Of a stretch of DNA of 64,000 nt, positions 21,073 to 31,203 are shown piece by piece. The DNA lies in assembly GCA_900155495.1 (NCBI GenBank), contig FTLJ01000078.1, positions 62,001 to 126,000 of the forward strand, written 5' to 3'. The translations under genes and the position numbers were made by a program. The stretch is from Porogramme epimiltina (Eukaryota; Basidiomycota; Agaricomycetes; Polyporales; Polyporaceae). A model generated the notes under the pieces. The model ran no database searches, was not told the DNA's origin, and saw only the letters and a list, made by a program, of their open reading frames with translations. Position 1 is the first letter of the stretch, and each line of letters opens with the position of its first letter.

Positions 21073-23529
21073 TCATGTGAGTTTACGACGCTTCCCTACT
21101 CCCGGGGCATCCAAAACAGCACTCTTGCGCTTCACACTTTCGACCAGGCTCTTCAAACTGGGCTGCGGCGCGCCTGATTCGGAGTGCTTGACTATTGTAG
21201 ACTCCCGACTCTTCGATGTCTTCTCCTGCTGCCTTCGTGAACGTTCGTCCAGGAGCGCAGACATGCTCTTAGTCTTCTTGAAGCTGTAACACGGGCACCG
21301 GTCAGACTTAGCACATATGCAAAGAAATAAAGGATACTGACTGAGGATGGCTGGGGTCAATGGCAAACGTGTGATCCTCGAGGACTGCTTTGAACCGTTC
21401 GTCCTTGACGTCGATCGCGAAGTCTTCTTGGGCCTCGTTCTCGTCGTCGTCTGCACCTTTCCTGCCTTTCTTGCCTTTCTTCTTCTTGCCCTTCTGCTTC
21501 TCGGCGCGGAGAACGGCCTTCATGTCGAAGTGCTTGACCTCACCGTCCGGTTTGTCAGACGCAGCTAGCAGCGCAAGCTCTTCCGCGGTAGACTCCACGC
21601 GCGCGCGGCTCTGGTGGTCGTCCTCGCCATCTCCACCCTTGCGTTTCCCCTTTTTGTCCTTGCCCTTCTCTCGAGGCGGGGGAGCATCCAACTCCTCGGC
21701 CTCCTCGTCGCTGTCCGCGCCAAAGAAGTCGTCCTCGAGGTGCTCGACCTTGTCCTTCCCCTTCCCCTTTTCCAGCCGTTCGCCTCCCTCCACCGCGCGC
21801 TCGCGTAGCTCCTCCTTGCGTTTCTTCTTCTTCTCCCGCATCTTCCGCTGGTACTTCTCCAGCGTCGTCTCGTCTCCCTCGCCCTTGTCCGCGCTAAGCC
21901 CTGGGGTGAACGTGATCTCCATGTCGACGTCCTCGTCGTCCCCTCCGCCGCCCTTGTCGCCCCATCCCTCAGGCATATCGTCGTCACCGCCCCCGAGGAG
22001 GAGCGCGCGGAGCTTGTCGCGCTCCACGGCCTTCGCGCCTTTGCTTTTCCTGGCCTTACCCGCGTGCGCAGGTGCATCGTCGGCCTCAGAATCGGAGGAC
22101 GAGGCGATATAGGCCCGGAAGTCATTCTCCTCGATCTCCTGGCGTGTAAAGCTGCGCCGTGTGACTTGAGCACGCTCGGGCTCATCCTCGTCCCAGGTCA
22201 ATTTGACCTTAGAGTGCCGAAGGGCCTGAGGAGAGACATAAGCACGCGTTTGACCGGAGCATAACAACGAGACTTACGGCTGTAACAAACTCGAGCGGTT
22301 TGTATGGCGCGTTAACGTCGTCGGTAGCCTCGTCTCTACATAGTCCATTAGGAGAGGTAAACGGATGGATAAATAGGAACACGAACCGGAACTCGGCGTC
22401 GAAAGTCATGCTATCCGGGACGAAGCTGAGGTCGAAGACGTTGGCGGAGCGTTCAAGCTCAGTACCATCCAACTCATTGAAGATGTGCGAAGCGGCTTGA
22501 ACGGTATCACATTCGACGATAGCGTAGTAATATCTACACGCGGTTCGGGATGAGGGAAGCCCCCATACTGGGAGAGGTCGACATACCGTAGCCGCTCCAA
22601 CTGGTACTTCCGAAGGGCGTCCTCGTCGACGTCCTCCCCTTCACCAACCTCGTAAATAGTGCGTTCATTGATATCCTCCGCTTTCAGGTCGCGCTTCTTC
22701 TTAAAGAGCTCCGCAGGGGGGCCTTCCTTCTCCTCCCGGGCCATGCGCTCCTTCCCAAACTCGCTTGGGTACACACGGACGCTCCGCACCTTTCCGCGCA
22801 CGATGGAGGCGGAACCTCCTTTCGCTTTGCCATTCCCCTTCGAGCCGGAGGCGACCGGGGCTCCGGCGGGGGAGAGGAGGGAAGAGAAGACCTTGTAGAG
22901 ATGTATGGCACGTACATGATCCCAGTCGAGGTTCACAACGGCCAGGCGGCGCGTGTGCTCAATCTCGGGTGAGTCTTGATCTTTGTCCGGATTGGCTTTC
23001 GCAAATGCCTCAGCCTCAGCGTCCAAGTCGGCATAGTTGTCCTCGTCGAGATCGACCTCCGCATCATCAGGAACAGGGATGGGCTGGGTGATGTCGCGTC
23101 CCAGAGTGATCACGCCGCCGGTGTCGCTGTCATCATCGCTCTCGGCACCAGGGGCGGGCTCGTCTTCTTCGTCGGAGGATTCGAGGAGAACTGCTCCGCG
23201 AGCATAGTCCGGACCAGGCTGGAGGTCGAGCGCAGCGTCGTCTTCGTCCTCGAGGCGGTAGAACCGGCGAAGGTTGTCCTGCTCGTGGTCATCCGCGAGA
23301 GGCCGCCCGTACTTGTCGACGCGCGCTGATCATCTCTGAGCATGAGGAACAGACATGAGAACTGACACAGGATGGCCGGCGTACCTTTTCCAGCGTTCTT
23401 GGATTTTTTCTTGCCCTTGTCGTCGAAGATGTCCTTGAACCGCTCGTCGACGACGACCTTGTTCCTGTCCTTTTTTATGCGGCGGAAGCGTGGGTCTGTC
23501 TTGAGACGGGCGAAACGGGGGTCGGACAT
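21073..23529 (-). CDS. ESF1: Pre-rRNA processing protein ESF1
   Basis: Nucleolar factor needed for early cleavages toward 18S rRNA in the small-subunit processome. The N-terminus is diagnostic: MSDPRFARLKTDPRFRRIKKDRNKVVVDERFKDIFDDKGKKK, spliced to ARVDKYGRPL. An acidic stretch (LLESSDEEDEPAPGAESDDDSD) is followed by the conserved core LAVVNLDWDHVRAIHLYKVFSSL, VRGKVRSVRVYPSEFGKERM and YYYAIVECDTVQAASHIFNELDGTELERSANVFDLSFVPD. The C-terminal part has DFAIDVKDERFKAVLEDHTFAIDPSHPQFKKTKSMSALLDERSRR, the second ESF1 signature. Low-complexity acidic and Lys-rich segments fill the rest. At least five introns are present. An ATG 12 codons upstream of 23529 is open, but MSDPRF fits the family start. 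Confidence 0.93.
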
Positions 23530-23961
23530 GGCGGCTGTGAGCAAAGGTGGGAGGGCGGCAGCCAATCAGCGGAGACGCAGCGGAAATTCTGAGCGTGAGA
23601 TGGGATCGCGGGAGCCTGCCCGAATAGGCAGGCCAGAAATATCGGCGAGTGGGGTTGGGCAAAGTTGCCTGACGACGAGCGAGATCAGTTGATCTCGGCC
23701 AGACGGACGGGCACAGCGTCCACGCCAGGCGCACATGTACGCCCCCGTCTTATACACCTCCCGCCCTTCCCCCTTCCTCCTTCCCGTTCCCCTTTCTCAT
23801 TCCCTTCTGGTAAGTCTGCCCGCAGCGTGCCCTCCTCCCTCCCTCGCTCACCTCCTCGCCAGATTCCATTCCGCGCCAGGCCGCAGGACGACGCATTTCA
23901 TCGGTTGAGCCGATCCTCGCCAGACCACCTTTCCCGACATTCGTTCTTACTTCACGTCGAC
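23530..23961. promoter_or_regulatory. Divergent promoter region of ESF1 and the repeat-precursor gene
   Basis: About 430 bp between divergent start codons. The right half (about 23750-23900) is strongly pyrimidine-rich on the plus strand, typical of promoters or 5' UTRs of highly expressed basidiomycete genes. No specific binding site could be assigned. Confidence 0.4.
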
Positions 23962-25130
23962 ATGTTCTCCAAGCTCCTCAGCGTCGCCATTGCGGCCGTC
24001 TTCATCGGCCAGGCCTTCGCGGCCCCCATGCCCATGCCTCTCCGTGTAAGCACAGTTCCTCCTGCCTCGGTCATGGACGCAGTCCGACCCCTTCTCCATA
24101 GCACGAACTCGAGAGCCGCGAGCCGAGCTCGTTCGAGACAATCCCCGCCTACCGGCGCGCGAGCGACACCCCCGCGGTTCCTCTAGACCAGCCTGCAATG
24201 TCGCTCGACGGCACCGTCGTTCCTTTCAAGAACACTGGCGCGGTCAAGCGTGCGGATGATACCCCGGCTGTGCCCCTCGACCAGCCTGCCATGTCTCTCG
24301 ATGGCACCGTTGTCCCTTTCAAGAACACCGGTGCTGTCAAGCGCGACGTCCCCGTTGATCAGCCTGCGATGTCCCTCGACGGCACCGTTGTCCCCTTCAA
24401 GAACTCTGCCGCGACGAAGCGTGCTGATGATGTTCCCGCCGTCCCCCTTGACCAGCCCGCGATGTCCCTTGACGGCAACGTTGTCCCTTTCAAGAACACT
24501 GGCGCTGTCAAGCGTGACGTCCCCGTCGACCAGCCCGCGATGTCCCTCGACGGCACAGTCGTCCCTTTCAAGAACACTGGTGCTGTCAAGCGGGCGGACG
24601 ACACACCCGCTGTCCCTCTCGACCAGCCTGCGATGTCTCTTGATGGCACCGTCGTCCCCTTCAAGAACACCGGCGCCGTGAAGCGTGATGTCCCCGTCGA
24701 TCAGCCCGCGATGTCCCTTGACGGCACCGTTGTTCCCTTCAAGAACACTGCCGCGACGAAGCGCGCTGATGACGTTCCCGCCGTCCCCCTCGACCAGCCC
24801 GCGATGTCCCTTGACGGCAACGTTGTCCCTTTCAAGAACACCGGTGCTGTCAAGCGTGCAGATGACACTCCTGCCGTTCCTCTCGACCAGCCCGCAATGT
24901 CCCTCGATGGCACTGTTGTTCCTTTCAAGAACACTGGTGCTGTCAAGCGGGCGGACGATACCCCTGCTGTTCCCCTGGACCAACCCGCCATGTCGCTCGA
25001 CGGTACCGTCGTCCCCTTCAAGAACACCGGCGCTGTCAAGCGTGCGGATGACACTCCTGCTGTCCCGCTTGACCAGCCCGCCATGTCCCTCGATGGCAAG
25101 ACCGTTGTGCCATTCGCCAACAGCCAGTAA
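23962..25130 (+). CDS. Secreted tandem-repeat precursor with Lys-Arg sites (KEP-type, Kex2-processed)
   Basis: Two exons (23962-24045, 24102-25130) give a 370-residue protein. Residues 1-20 form a classical signal peptide (MFSKLLSVAIAAVFIGQAFA) ending at AFA-AP. A 19-residue spacer ending in Arg-Arg leads into 11 tandem units of 31 or 26 residues. Ten units end in Lys-Arg, the Kex2 site; the last lacks it and ends VVPFANSQ. All share the core QPAMSLDG-T/N-VVPFKN (the last unit reads DGKTVVPFANSQ). Eight units start with an ADDTPAVPLD-type head and three with the shorter DVPVD. No Cys occurs in the repeats and no membrane anchor is present. This layout matches fungal Kex2-processed repeat proteins, which include repellent peptides, pheromone precursors and some RiPP precursors; no RiPP tailoring gene lies nearby. 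The released peptides' role is unknown. An uncleaved wall repeat protein is the alternative. Confidence 0.85.
24159..25127 (+). repeat. Eleven in-frame coding repeats of 93 or 78 bp
   Basis: Unit limits by cleavage register: 24159, 24252, 24345, 24423, 24516, 24594, 24687, 24765, 24858, 24951 and 25044 (last unit 84 bp). Units 3, 5 and 7 are 78 bp; all others except the last are 93 bp. Most differences between copies are at third codon positions, which suggests selection on the peptide sequence. Confidence 0.95.
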
Positions 25131-25448
25131 TGTGAGCCCTCCAGCCCCACATATCCTAGTCAGACACTCATTGAATTAAACTTAGGAACCCGCATCTAGT
25201 GGACTCGCCTTGCTAGCGGACCATAGATGTGATCCAGGTGTCGATGGTGAACCTGATTTGCGTACTTTGTATCCTGCCCATAGCCGCTCCTTCGCTTGCG
25301 AAGGTTTCACATTCTTTCTGGAATCTATGATTGGTTCGAGATCGGGAATACTTTCATGATTTGAATGCGTAGCGAGAACGACGTTACACTGGCCCCCTGT
25401 TAGTACATGCTGAAGAAACCCTAGACGATGCGTCGCGACGTGTGCAAA
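25131..25448. other. Convergent 3' intergenic region
   Basis: Between the 3' ends of the repeat-precursor gene and the NudC gene. No coding potential seen; presumably the two 3' UTRs. Confidence 0.5.
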
Positions 25449-26297
25449 TTACGATATCTTCGCTTGAGAGAAGTCAAGCTCGGGATGGGCCTCCTGAAAC
25501 TTCTTCAAAGCCTCCATTTTCTTCATTTCGTCCGACGTGGGCTTGCCCATTTGCTGAGTGGGAATTTAGAGCTAAAATTATACTTTGATTAAGTTGGTAC
25601 GGACCTTTTGCTGATTATCGAACTACAGGTGATCCTCAATAATCCGTTATAAAGAGAGAGTCTCGGGCTACTTACCATCATTTTCTCCACCATTGCCCTG
25701 TGCGGTGAATACGTGAATTTGATTCTGTTGTGGCATAACATGTGGCCCACCTTGTCTCCCCATCCAAGTCACTCAGTTTACTGTTTTCCGGGGTAATCTT
25801 TGTAGTGTCGATCTTGGGGTGGTGGGTCAAGACGTTCTCCCACCATTGCTGCTGGTTAAGCTTCTCTAGATGGATAAGAACACTTTCTTGATCCTCTGTA
25901 GTGGTACCTATAGGTCTTTATCTAGGATTTGGATATGTCGATGGACGCACCCAGTGTCCAGGTACTGTCGTCCATCTTAATCTCTTTGCAGAGCTCTCCG
26001 GACATGATGGGCTCTTTGCCCTTCAGGCCCACACTCAGCTTCTTCTTCTGTATCACCACGCTGAGATCGCGTCCCCGCGTACCCTTCGGCACTGGGACGG
26101 TGACGTCGACATCGCCGAGCTGCTGTGTCCAGCGATAGGGAAGCTCTATCGAGCAAGCAGATGTCGGTAGGAGGCATGCTTGGGGTCGATCATAGTGCCT
26201 CACCAGCCTGTTCGGCCGCCTCGCGTGCGCGATCGGCCTTGTCTCGAGCCTCGCGCTGCTCTGGGGTGAGCTTGTCGTAGTCGTCGGTGGGGGCCAT
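25449..26297 (-). CDS. NudC-family nuclear movement protein
   Basis: NudC/CS-domain protein acting with dynein-Lis1 in nuclear migration and as an Hsp90-linked chaperone. Exons begin 26297-26204 and 26145-25951, followed by several short ones; the total is about 190 residues. The N-terminus is a short charged helix ([31 protein letters not shown]). The CS domain follows: [87 protein letters not shown]. The C-terminal block [46 protein letters not shown] is typical. Two of the last exons are very short (roughly 20 nt each). The size matches fungal NudC. Confidence 0.92.
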
Positions 26298-26537
26298 GGT
26301 GGGGGGATAAGAGGAAACCAAGGATGGATTCGGGCGCGCCACAGCCGCTTTCAAGGAGGGCGATACAAGGTTTCCGATTGAGTTTTGGCGGCTAAGCGAC
26401 GCGTCATGCCACGTGACGAAAAGGGTCCCCTTGTGTTTCCCACGAATAAGACGACCGAGCCTGTTCCCTGTCGTCGTCCACAAGTGGGAGTCGCTCTCCT
26501 GACTGCTCTCTGCCCATCCGGTACGTCTCCGTTCTCT

Positions 26538-29095
26538 ATGGCAGGCCAGGATGCGTGGTCAGACTTCGAGGTACGTTGTTCCTGGCTAACAAGGCAACGC
26601 TTTTGTTCGTGGGGAGACTGATCCCGACCCGGCAACAGACGCTCCGACACAACTTGAAGTCCAACAAGGTCGAGCAGCTCAAGCAGATCCTCAACGGCTT
26701 CAACGACGAATGCAATACAAATCTAACCAAGACCGGTAAAAAGCAGGACCTCATCGACAAGATCACCCGGGAACTGGACGTGTGGAAGAGGGACGATAAC
26801 GTTGAGCGGTGGTCAAGGGCAAAAGGCATTATGAGTCGCGTCCGCCAGAATGGGTGAGTCTTCAACGCCTCTCGATTATCCACTCACCTCCGCCGCTTCC
26901 AATCTCGTGCCCCTGGTTTGCACGCGCCACCATGTCCCCAGTTCCTCTTTCTGACCCCTTGTCCTCTCTCCTCAGCTACTACAACCCCAGAGCCGAAACG
27001 TCCTATCACAACTTCCAGACTTCCTCGTCCCCTTCTGTGTCCTACCAGTCCCCTAGCACCACGCTCTCTGGTAGTGCGATCCCACGCTATGACCCATATG
27101 CACGTCCCCGCATAGCGCAACCAGCGCCCGCAGCTTCGTCGTCCGCTGCCCCCGTGCCACAACCACCTATGCCCACCATCCGATTCAAGTATTCCCCATT
27201 CTTCAAGATGGAGCGTCTCGTCTCTACGGTCGTCGAGTGTCCTGGTGCGTGGCAAGTCCTGTCGTGTTGCGATGGTGGTGCTCATCCTTCCCAGAGTCGG
27301 CCAGCTCGATGGACCGGCGGTCACAATCCGTAACCTTCGTGATGACGCCGGAGATCACGTCCAAGTTGGCGTCCGCGAGGTAAGTGGCTCTCTCCGGGAC
27401 CTGTACACCCTCGTTGAGCCCCCGCAAAGCCCCAAATATCAGCTCCGGCTCTATTGCACGTCGTCTGCATACTACACACCCCCTGGGCAGTTCCGTAGTC
27501 CTGCCACCACGCCATGTCCGATTGAGTTCCCACCGACATGCGAAGTCCGCGTGAACGGGCAGGCGCTCAATGCGAACTTGAAGGGGCTGAAGAAGAAGCC
27601 GGGGACTGCGCCTCCGCCGGACATTGGGAAGAATGTCCGGCAAGCACAAAACGCGAGCAACCGGGTGGAGATGATCTATGTGAACAGTCAGCAGCCTACT
27701 CCCGCGAAGGTCCGCCCTTACTCCTCTTTTCTAATTCCTTGTGGCTCATTGCCGCACGCAGAAATACTATCTTGTTGTAATGTTGGTTGAAGTCACCTCC
27801 GTGGACCAACTAGTTGAGCGGCTAAGAAAGGGCAAGTACAAGCCGGCGGTCGACATTCTCGCCGAAAGTGAGTCGCCCACTCACATCAGGTGCACAGTTA
27901 TTCATACGACCCGTTACAGTGGCTAAGGCGGCAGGTGACGACGATGACATCGTAGCCGGGCACCAGAAAATGTCCTTGAAGTGTCCGGTAGGTTACCGCA
28001 GCCATCGCCGAGATTCTAGCAGATTCCTAACAGGACATTTATATAGTTGAGTTACATGCGGATCGCAACACCGTGTCGGTCATCAGCATGTCCTCATCCC
28101 CAATGCTTCGACGCTTTGTCGTGGTTTTCTCTGATGGAGCAGACCACGACGTGGATGTGCCCCGTATGTGAGAAGGTTCTCAATGTCGACGATCTATACA
28201 TAGACGGGTCAGTCAATGTGCCTACATACCGATCCCGGCGCTCACCCAACTATCCAGATACTTTGACGGTATATTGAAGGCCACTCCGGACAGCGTTGAG
28301 GACGTCATTGTGGAAGCCGATGGTCAATGGCACTCCGAAGACAATAAGTACGGCTCAGCCGAGTGGAAGGCAGCACACGCCTCCGCACCTCGCGCGAAGC
28401 CACCCAGTCCGGCTAAACCGGCGTCTTCGCCTGCAAAGCCCGTTACGAACGGGTCGAATGGTAAAGACAAGTCTCGGCAGAGCAACGCGGAGATCGTCAT
28501 ACTGGACTCGGATGATGAAGACGAGGACGAAGGCCGAGTCAAGAGGGAACTGTCTCCGTCCACTGACGGCGCCCTTCCTCGCCCCAGCCAGCCGTCCACC
28601 AGCGGATCGCAGCTTCGTTACCAGGCCACAGATATCATCGATCTTACCCTCGACTCCGACGATGATGAACCACCTCCGCCCCCTCCGCCTCGACACCAGC
28701 CACCCACAAAGAAGCGGAAGGAGACTGAAGACCCCTCTTCTCCTACTGAGCAGATCTGGAAGAAGTCCCGGCCAGACGGGCATTCTTCCTCGTCCACCTC
28801 AACTCTCACCGCGTTAGTCAACGGCACAACACTACGTATGGCTGACGAGGTTTCTGCGTCCCGACGGCTACCACCCATCCCTCCCCCGTCACAATCGCGT
28901 TATTCGTCATCGTCACAACCATTGTCATATCGCGGGTCGCAGTCGTTCGGTTCTTCCGGAGGGGCCCAGCCCCCACCGACGCTTCAACGGCGCCCATCGA
29001 CGTCGTCTGCACACGAGCAGTATGCCTTGCCGCCGCTTTACACATCACAGCGCGGAAGCGGAGCGGGAGCTTCTTCACCTCGGAACTGGCGGTGA
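26538..29095 (+). CDS. PIAS/Siz-type E3 SUMO ligase
   Basis: SUMO ligase of the Siz/PIAS family, nuclear. The first exon (26538-26570) encodes MAGQDAWSDFE; the second starts at 26639. Domains in order: an N-terminal SAP DNA-binding motif (LRHNLKSNKVEQLKQILNGF ... GKKQDLIDKI); a Ser/Pro linker; a PINIT domain (CPIEFPPTCEVRVNGQALNANLKGLKKKPGTAPPPDI ... VEMIYVNSQQPT, YYLVVMLVEVTSVDQLVERL); and an SP-RING (MSLKCPLSYMRIATPCRSSACPHPQCFDALSWFSLMEQTTTWMCPVCEKVL). The C-terminal disordered region has two likely SUMO-interacting motifs, IVILDSDDEDED and IIDLTLDSDDDE, as in yeast Siz proteins. All expected SP-RING Cys/His residues are visible. Confidence 0.93.
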
Positions 29096-29605
29096 CATGA
29101 TGTGCCGACGGTGATTGGTGGCTGATGGGCGGTGGGTGCTTGGTCGTCTGCGAGACTCGGTCGTGTAAATAATGGTACACTAGCTAGCATAGATCCCTAT
29201 CGTAGTACATTCTGGCTGTCGGTCATGGTCATCGTTAATGTTCATTCATCTATTGGGCTTGTCATGTGCGGGGGGAGGGAAGCGTGTGGGCTGTGCGTCG
29301 GCCGAGGGAGCGTCTGAGGGAGGCCATGCCTGTGCGGCGTGTGGCAGGATGAGGCACGGCGGATGTGATGTCCCCGCCCGACCAACCGTCGCCACGCGCC
29401 CCGGCGGGCGCTCGCCATTTCGGTCCCCAATCTCATTGGTCCAGCGAAATTTTGAACGGCCCGGGGCTCGGCCGGACTCGGGACTTGAAAATCCCGGCGC
29501 TATCCGAAAACCTACTTAGACGTTCGCACGCGAGGGTCCTCGTCTTGCAAGTTCTCTTCCCCCTCCACTCAATCCCTTCCCTCCTCCGGTCTCTCCTCCG
29601 TCAAA
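29096..29605. promoter_or_regulatory. Promoter region of the ADP/ATP carrier with paired CCAAT boxes
   Basis: Between tandem genes. CCAAT at 29427-29431 and its inverse ATTGG at 29435-29439 lie about 170-180 bp upstream of the carrier start; CCAAT is the binding site of the HAP/NF-Y complex, which drives respiratory genes in fungi. A pyrimidine-rich stretch lies just before the ATG. Activity is inferred. Confidence 0.4.
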
Positions 29606-30961
29606 ATGGCCGACGTAAAGAAAGGCAAGACTCCCAAGGAGTTCTTTGGTGCGTCTCTGCTGCTCTCCACGCGGGTGCTCTCCGTATGCGCGTCGTGCAC
29701 CTGTCTTTGATTGCTGACCTGGCACTTTCATTCAGTCGACTTCATGATGGGTGGTGTGTCTGCGGTACGTGCTGCACTCTATCTGCCTCCTGGCTTCGTT
29801 TCTTAACAGTTACGTGTCCTGTAGGCCGTCGCCAAGACCTCCGCTGCCCCCATCGAGCGTATCAAGCTCCTCATCCAGAACCAGGATGAGATGGTGCGTC
29901 GTCTTCATGGGCTTCAGCACGTGCCTTCCTGACACCGCCCTTCCAGATCAAGCAGGGTCGTCTTGCTGAGCCCTACAAGGGCATCGGTGACTGCTTCGCG
30001 CGCACCACCCGTGACGAGGGTGTCCTCTCTCTCTGGAGAGGTAACACCGCCAACGTCATCCGGTACTTCCCCACCCAGGCGTTGAACTTTGCCTTCAGTG
30101 CGTCCTCGGATTTTCCGCGGTAGTTAGCGCACTCGATCGTTGACACGTCATCCATAGAGGACTACTTCAAGTCGCTCTTCGGCTTCAAGAAGCAGGACGG
30201 CTACTGGAAGTGGTTCGCTGGCAACGTCGCCTCCGGTGGTGCTGCTGGTGCCGCGTCGCTCCTCTTCGTCTACTCGCTTGACTACGCTCGTACCCGTCTC
30301 GCCAACGACGCCAAGTCGGCCAAGGGCGGAGGAGCCCGTCAGTTCAACGGTCTCGTCGATGTCTACAAAAAGACCCTCGCGTCCGATGGTATCGCGGGTC
30401 TCTACCGTGGCTTCGTTCCCTCGGTCGTCGGTATCGTCGTCTACCGTGGTCTCTACTTCGGTGTCTACGACTCCCTCAGTATGTGCCATCATTATTGTCC
30501 TGTTGCCGATATTCATTCCCTTCGCAGAGCCCGTTGTCCTCGTCGGTGCCCTCCAGGGTTCGTTCTTGGCGTCGTTCGCGCTCGGTTGGGGTGTCACCAT
30601 TGGTGCTGGTCTTGCGTCGTACCCTCTGGACACCATTCGGTATGCATCCTTGTTACCCTGAATACTTTCCCCTCAACTGACAATGCTTGCAGTCGTCGCA
30701 TGATGATGACCTCTGGTGCTGGTGTTCACTACAAGTCCATGTTCGACGCCGGCTCGCAGATCGTTGCCAAGGAGGGCATGAAGTCGCTCTTCAAGGGTGC
30801 GGGTGCCAACATCCTCCGTGGTGTTGCTGGTGCTGGTGTCCTGTCGCTCTACGACAAGCTCCAGGAGGTCATGTTCGGCAAGGTCTACTCTGGTGGTACG
30901 TGTCAACATTCATATGAAAACTCGTCGTCATCCTAACAATAGTATCACAGGCTCTGGCTAA
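29606..30961 (+). CDS. Mitochondrial ADP/ATP carrier
   Basis: Exchanges matrix ATP for cytosolic ADP across the inner membrane. About seven exons; the first ends at 29648 and the last supplies only the end of SGGSG and the stop at 30959-30961. Three mitochondrial-carrier repeats are visible with the PX[DE]XX[RK] signatures: [30 protein letters not shown] and [13 protein letters not shown]. The RRRMMM hexamer is the ADP/ATP-carrier hallmark. Other family blocks are [22 protein letters not shown] and [25 protein letters not shown]. Length is about 310 residues, as usual. The coding sequence is strongly codon-biased toward C-ending codons, as expected for a highly expressed gene. Confidence 0.97.
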
Positions 30962-31203
30962 GCGTATTTGTCTTGGACATTATACACCTTATCAGCTACC
31001 TAGTACTATCTTTTACGTCGCACGCAATAGATTCTGTCGTTATTTCTCCCATATTCGATCTACATATCTCATAGATACACGTAGTAGACTTGGAATCGAC
31101 AGAGCCTTCGAGATACCCGAGCTTACACGTAAGCGGAAGCTATGAAGTGAGAACAATATGAAGTGGGAACACGCGGTACGCTGTCGGCAACCTTGCTTGT
31201 TCG

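Noticed and set aside
24183..24983. 266-codon minus-strand repeat ORF
   Set aside because: Mirror of the tandem repeats in the secreted precursor. The plus strand has the signal peptide, splice sites and Lys-Arg register.
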